Shown in pieces: positions 58,453 to 64,000 of a stretch of DNA of 64,000 nucleotides. Under the pieces are notes generated by a model that ran no database searches, was not told the DNA's origin, and saw nothing but the letters and a program-made list of their open reading frames with translations. Location: contig KV748293.1 in the NCBI GenBank assembly GCA_001692895.1, positions 62,001 through 126,000 on the forward strand. Reading direction: 5' to 3'. This DNA comes from Cenococcum geophilum 1.58 (taxonomy: Eukaryota; Ascomycota; Dothideomycetes; Gloniales; Gloniaceae). How positions within the stretch are numbered: position 1 is the first letter of the stretch; each line of letters opens with the position of its first letter. Made by a program: the position numbers and the translations under genes.

Positions 58453-60410
58453 CTATAAAGACGTTGACTTTTTCCATATGATCATAAACGCTGCTGTGGC
58501 ACCCAAAATTACGCCCAGCGCAACGTAAAGGTTGGTCCGGTCAACGGGTTCGTCATCCTGCTTTGGGAAAGCAGTTGATGGATAAGTGGCAGACTCAGCC
58601 AGCTGTAATCTGTCAATTGTACAAACGGGTATAAGTTGAGCAACGGAATACTTACGTGAACAAACAACTCAGAGATGCTGCTCCAGGTCGCACTAACATG
58701 TAGTGGCGCCGCCATGTTTAGAGCGCTCGTGTACTCATCCGGTTGCTGTTCACACCTTTGCATGGTCTTATCCTGGTCCGCTTTAAGAGCGGTATAAACT
58801 GCTGGCAAACCATCCAGTTGTGGGTACCTCTTCCTCAACTCAACAATGTGTGCAAAACTGTCGGGCTCGCTGGAGTCATAAGTGTAGCAGAGAAGATCGC
58901 AAGCGTCAAGCTTCGCCTGGTTCTCCAAGATTGCCGGTTCTAATTCCCCGAGCTCCTCAATAATCAAATAGCACTGCTTACCTCCCTTCAACTCTACACT
59001 GTTGACGGCAGAACGGGGTTTGATGGTTGGGTGGTAGGTTTGGCTGAATGGCCTGTTGAGAAATGCGGATAGGAGAGCGCTCTTCCCAGTACCACTGGCA
59101 CCTAGCACATAACATAGGAAGACATTCCGTTCAACCCTGCTGGGCTTGTTACGCCGTTTCCGAGCCTTGGTAACTTTAAGAGCGGCGGTGGTACCTCCTC
59201 GGTCCGAACTCTCAAAGCCAAGATACGCTAGATACTCTAAAGTTGTTTTAGGTTCTTCAAAAGTAGTCATGCTCCATTGCGCTAGCCAGCCCTGGAGAGT
59301 GATATAACCGGCTTCGTTTCGGACCGTGCATGAGGGAAAGGCAGAATCAATCCATGAAGGAGGCACTCCTGGTGTTGGAGCAAACAAAGCGGCAAGCTCG
59401 GAATCATTCAATCCTCCATCGTTATCTTTGTCAAAAAGTAAAAATAGGTCCACAAAAAATCGGTAACCAGTGGGGCTTAACTCCGCGGAAGAGTACTGTG
59501 GAACTTCAAATTTCGGATGTAAAAATGTATCCTTTAGACTGAGGCTGTCGGTGTAGTGGAATTTCCTCAAAATAATCCAGATGGTTTCGTGACGACCCTT
59601 TTCCGCAAATATTTTGTTCAGCAACAAGAAACCTCTTTCGTCAATCCCCCGATCGTTCGCCGATTCCGGCGCGAGCCGTTGGATGGACCGTTTGATATTG
59701 GATAGATCGTCTTCTCCGAGTGGCTTTTCGAAGCATTTGATTTGAAACCCAAGCAGTTCCTCATCATTCAGATAGCCATCCTTATCTTTGTCGCAGAGAT
59801 GGAACGCCCGTTGTAAAGCAGATACAGCGGCTGGTTTGAGAGCGGCTTCCTTGGAGTCATATAGCGGGGCGATGGGGTGGGTAACCGCCTTTTGGCAGAG
59901 GAAGAAAACTTCGTTGATGTTGTGGTGCTCTTTGGCACTGGTTCGTATGCAGGAATCAATTTCCTTGAATTCATTCATGACCGGGAGCATCTCATCAGAT
60001 ACCACTTGAGACGTCGTTCCATTGGACTGGAGCTCCGACTTGTTCGCGCAAAGCACGACCGGTACGTTGACGCCCAGAGAGCGGAAGTATGGCATCCAAA
60101 AAAGTGCCACGCGCTCATAGCTGTAATGGTCCGAGTATACTAGTAAAATGACGTTGGACTTGCGCAATTCTTTTCGAAGGATATGCCGTTCATGTGGGAG
60201 AGCGGAAGTATCGACAATGATGGTGGTGACATTGTCTGGTGTCCCGAGGGTGGGTGGGAGCGTTACTTGGGGGAGGACTGGTTGGATTTTGGTGGTAACG
60301 AAGACATCTTTGACGAGCGAGGTGATGATGGAGCTCTTGCCCACCCCTTCATCACCGCAAACACAGATCCGGACTGTGACAGCGGAGAAGTCAGTCATAG
60401 TGGGGGACAC
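58453..60410 (-). CDS. gemA: Mitochondrial Rho GTPase (Miro)
   Basis: Tail-anchored outer-mitochondrial-membrane GTPase (Gem1/Miro family) acting in mitochondrial distribution and, in yeast, with the ER-mitochondria encounter structure. Two exons, 60410-58656 and 58602-58453, joined across a 53 bp intron, give 635 codons (634 aa), the usual length. Domains: first GTPase (about 12-175; GDEGVGKS at 19-26, VDTSA, NKSE at 123-126), EF-hand 1 ([12 protein letters not shown], 207-218), EF-hand 2 ([12 protein letters not shown], 327-338), second GTPase (GASGTGKS at 437-444), TM anchor about 608-628 followed by KKSTSL. The G4 motif is NKSE rather than NKSD. Start may be the second Met (60398), which fits homologues as well. 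Divergent from creC. Confidence 0.95.
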
Positions 60411-61104
60411 TGCTCGAGTGGTTCGCAGTTACCAGTTGCCATGCTTTGAGTGCATCTTTAGACCATCGCCCCGCGCCGCAAAAGAAGGATCCGGGTGATT
60501 AGAGCTATTCGTGCTAAAGGAAGCTATTCGCAAACAGGAAACAAGGTCAACCGTCTCGCACAGATGATGGGTGGAAGTTCGTTCACTTCAACGTCGTGGG
60601 ATGCGAAATGAAGTCGCGGGCATGGGTCTCTTGCTAGACCTGCAGGGTGAGGAGGTGCTGTCACGCCACGTGCGTCGCGCGCTCGGTAGCCCGACGGTTC
60701 AGCGCCGTTGGATTGGACTTGGGGATCTATCGAGGCCAAACGACTGGGGTTACATCGAATATCGCTTTTGTGGCGGCGCTCTACCCCGAAAAACCACTCT
60801 CCTAACGCGGTCGCACTCCGCATTTTGCCCAAATCCCGGGCAAATTCTTTACCAGCATCGCATCCTTCAGCTAGACGGCCTTTCTGTATTAGCCGCTCCA
60901 GATTCGGGGCCCCATAGTGGCACATGCGGGCCAGGAAGACACATACATACCGCATCCAAACCCCACATCCCCAGAGGGATTTACAGTCCTGAGCTCCATG
61001 GTCCAACTATCGTGAAGCCAGGTTGGCTCTTTTGTGTGCGTAGAGAGAGCGTAGGGCAAGCCGACCGCATTCAGGAAGCTTGACGCCAAGTCCCGATTTG
61101 TGCC
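60411..61104. promoter_or_regulatory. Shared upstream region of gemA and creC
   Basis: The 694 bp between the two divergent start codons must contain both promoters and 5' UTRs. Long open frames exist on both strands (for example 60571-61083 plus and 60524-61006 minus), but they overlap each other and show no domains, so I treat them as chance in GC-richer DNA. I did not find a convincing TATA box. Confidence 0.5.
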
Positions 61105-63541
61105 ATGTTGTAAGTGCCACAACCACCGTTGGTCAGCTAGACCCAATCATGCCACCCCAGAATGCGCAGAGGCTGATATGAACACTTCTGTTCTGCAGCG
61201 TCCTTCCTCCTCCGCCGAGATATCCTGCTGCAGCGTACCCGGGCGCTGCTGGGGGCGGCCCACCTATCGAGACGAACAATATTCTAACCCACCCAACTAG
61301 CCCTGAACATCAGCTGGTTGTGGGCGAAGGTAGCTCTCCGATCGATCGCATTAATGTTCTTAACAGCTTTCTTATGTCCTTATCATGATAGGCACCTATA
61401 TTCTTCGGGACGACCTTCACTTGGCAACGCCTCCACCTCATCCTTCAGAAGCTCCTATACATAACCCGAATCCTCTTGCGACAACCATATCACCACCAAC
61501 AGCAGGCACCAAGCTCTCGCTACTCGTTCTCGCGCCGCGACAACTCTCCCAGCCCCAACTGTATCGAGTTGACACAACGAACAGCACTAGGTCGCAAGTC
61601 CCGCCGAGCATACAGGAAAGCCCGCATGAAGGGCAAAGTCAGGCCAGTGACACTGCCTCTCACACAAAGACAAATGGAGTCGCACCACCGGGGACATTCC
61701 ACGCGCCAGTCTTTGGGGAGGGAAATCCACATCTGTCGGTTCTAAATGGCAAGGATTCGAAAGATCCTCTGAAACGGCGGAAACCGAAGAGTAACATCAT
61801 CAAAAGTAATTCGTCATTCGTATCGAGAGTCATCCCTCATGAGGCTTTATCGCGGCGATTACAAGAACACGATCCCAGTGGTCTATATGCTTTCGCAAAC
61901 ATCAACAGAGCGCTCCAATGGCTAGACCTGTCCTCGCCGTCAAAGGTGGGTAAAACTCAATCCAACACTATAAAGATTATTGGATTAACCGTGTGATATA
62001 GGAAGAGCACATGACCAAGATCCTTTTCACCAAAGCGCATGCTCTCTGTCATGATATTAACCCCATCACAAAATGCGCCAACCATGTGGACTTTATCATG
62101 GGCTTCTCCACCGGAGATATCATATGGTACGAGCCGATGTCGCAGAAATATGCCAGGATAAACAAAAACGTAAGCAATTGAGGAGATCTACGTGGGTGCG
62201 CCTTTGGAAAAAGCAATTCTAACACGTCTTTAGGGTGCTATCAATCCATCACCAATATCAGACATTCGGTGGCTGCCCAACAACGAGAGCCTTTTCTTAG
62301 CAGCACATGTGGATGGAACGCTTGTAGTCTACGATAAGGAGAAAGAGGATGCACCATTTGTGGCAGAAGAGCGAGCTGCATCATCGGAAAAAGCGTCGAG
62401 TGAGAGCGAGCGTAAAGTCGCCCTGCAAATTAAAAAATCCGTCCAGTCAAAAAGCCAGAAAACCAACCCGGTTGCATGTTGGAAAGTGTCCAATTCTAAA
62501 ATTAACGCCTTTGCTTTCTCTCCAGATTCTCGACATCTTGCTGTCGTCTCTGAAGACGGCAGTCTGAGAATCATTGATTTCCTTAAAGAGCAGTAAGTGA
62601 TGGACATGGCTCGACAACTTCAAATACTCATACTTACACGACCCTAGGCTGCTTGATCTGTACACTAGCTATTACGGAGGAATAATGTGTGTTTGCTGGT
62701 CACCGGACGGGAGATATATAGTTACCGGAGGGCAAGATGACCTCGTTTCAATCTGGTCCCTCGAGGATAGCATGCTAGTTGCTCGGTGCCAAGGGCACAA
62801 CTCTTGGGTGACCGCAGTGGCCTTTGATCCGTGGCGATGCGACGAGCGCAATTACCGGATCGGCAGTGTCGGTGAAGACTGCAGGCTTCTTTTATGGGAC
62901 TTTAGTGTCGGAATGTTGCATAGACCTAGAGCGGTATGTTCGCGTGGAACCATGGCTTGAGACATGTCACTGACCAAGGTGTTGGGAGTCAGGCATCGGT
63001 GCGTCAGCGAGGAAGCGTAACTTCTGCAACGTTCAAGATCCAACGAACTCGCGCGGACGGGTCCACGAGTCGACTTCGCTCAAACTCCAACCTCACGTCT
63101 GCGAGCTTGGCTGGAGAGGACGTTATCCACCCGGTGGAACCGCGGGCATGCACTGCCATGTTACCTCCTGTTATGGTAAGGCCCGTGATAACGACAGGAA
63201 AAGTCTTCTGTTAACCAGACGAACAGGCGAAGCGTGTGGACGAGCATCCGCTCTGCTGGCTGGGATTTGAGGAAAGTTGCATAATCACATCGTGCAACAG
63301 TGGTGAGTGAATTTTTTCTTTGTCGATGTGCTTATTTTGTTGGGTTAAGGCGACCCGCCTTGATGCAGGAACCGTGCCACAGGCCTGGATGTGGCTCTGA
63401 CTCCAGCTCTGGCTGACGACTTTTCTTCTAGGTCATCTCCGAACATGGGATCGTCCTAAGGAGGGCACAGGGAGCGATGATGGAGAACTTTCGACAACGT
63501 CTGCGAGTGCCAGTGCGAGCGCAGGGGCGAGCAATGCGTAG
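61105..63541 (+). CDS. creC: Catabolite repression WD40 protein CreC
   Basis: WD40 partner that stabilises the CreB ubiquitin protease in carbon catabolite repression (known from Aspergillus nidulans). Nine exons: 61105-61109, 61199-61329, 61392-61945, 62002-62169, 62234-62592, 62648-62933, 62993-63175, 63227-63302, 63432-63541; 624 codons in frame (623 aa; A. nidulans CreC is about 590). The 5-nt first exon (ATGTT) joins to give MFVLPPPPR, the N-terminus expected from homologues. A Pro-rich N-terminus is followed by [20 protein letters not shown], then WD repeats from about residue 230 ([48 protein letters not shown]) and [10 protein letters not shown] near the C-terminus. The tail is short and Ser/Ala-rich. 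All eight introns (55-129 bp) have GT..AG ends. Confidence 0.95.
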
Positions 63542-64000
63542 GCTCGAATTATATCCTGTTTTGTTCCCGTCGATAGACCATGCGTCGACCTTCTGGAATT
63601 GGGTAAAAACATGGTTTGACCCGGTATTTTCCGAATCACATGCCTAGCTATTCTTCGTCGTTCAGCCCTAGCATGGCTTGCCGTGGCTTACCATGGCCAA
63701 CTGTACATTACTGTTTTTACTAGAGGTTCTGTTTCTCGGCAGCTTTGTATGAAATAGTTTGGGCGCTGCGTGGCTTTTTTGACATTTAGGCACCGATGTA
63801 CTGAGAAAGGAAAATATCTTCTGGGGGGCGCTTCTCTCCACCAATGCTGCAGCAGATTGATTAAGAGGCAGACCCACGAATAATGGAACGTGCGGTGAAT
63901 GCTCGGCTCGGTACTGCTGCGTTCACGCAAACGACGGCTATGGTTTTTTCCGATTTCGCAATCTTTCCTAAAATCAGAGGGTGGTGTTGATCGGAATGGG
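63542..64000. other. Downstream flank of creC
   Basis: 458 bp to the window edge. It should contain the creC 3' UTR. Minus-strand open frames (63668-63877, 63688-63930) show no recognisable features. Nothing else seen. Confidence 0.5.

Noticed and set aside
60524-61083. Overlapping 160- and 170-codon frames on opposite strands
   Set aside because: They lie in the shared upstream region of gemA and creC, overlap each other and carry no domain; GC-rich composition explains them.

Overview
The window reads as filamentous ascomycete DNA, most likely Eurotiales (Aspergillus/Penicillium type). Two genes at the right end are clear orthologues of Aspergillus proteins: creC (carbon catabolite repression WD40 protein) and gemA (mitochondrial Rho GTPase). 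Genes carry many 50-130 bp introns with GT..AG ends and CTGAC/CTAAC-like branch sites. The left part looks heavily mutated by RIP (repeat-induced point mutation): CA and TG dinucleotides are scarce, TA is abundant, and almost every frame is full of stops.

Region 1 (1-46.2 kb) is a nested graveyard of transposons with no intact host gene. From the left it holds a Copia fragment, a Tc1/mariner-type transposon with its own MITE insertion, and a second Copia with a 3' LTR. That second Copia is split by a solo LTR, by a ~1 kb LINE-like element, and by a 33 kb block (about 9140-42466). Once the later insertions are subtracted, the block is about 11 kb. It carries a decayed RecQ-type helicase, decayed plus-strand reading frames I do not recognise, and a tandemly duplicated ~1.95 kb unit. 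Two near full-length Gypsy elements (LTRs 426 and 425 bp, 5 bp target duplications), one ~5.2 kb Tad-like LINE and a second copy of the ~1 kb element sit inside it. The Copia resumes at 42467 and is itself cut by a 5'-truncated LINE and a DNA element. The target-site duplications can be read directly, so a relative insertion order follows.

Region 2 (46.3-64 kb) is ordinary gene space, broken by one 1.1 kb AT-rich terminal-inverted-repeat element (49660-50778). Gene order is: APC amino-acid permease (minus, 8 exons), CorA-like two-TM protein (plus, 6 exons), a protein kinase with an unusual HSD catalytic loop and a long unassigned C-terminal region (minus, 8 exons), gemA (minus, 2 exons), creC (plus, 9 exons including a 5-nt first coding exon). 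All five gene models close in frame when every proposed intron is removed. gemA and creC are divergent and share a 694 bp intergenic region. CreC acts with the CreB deubiquitinase in carbon catabolite repression and GemA acts in mitochondrial distribution; nothing in the sequence links the two functions beyond the shared upstream region.
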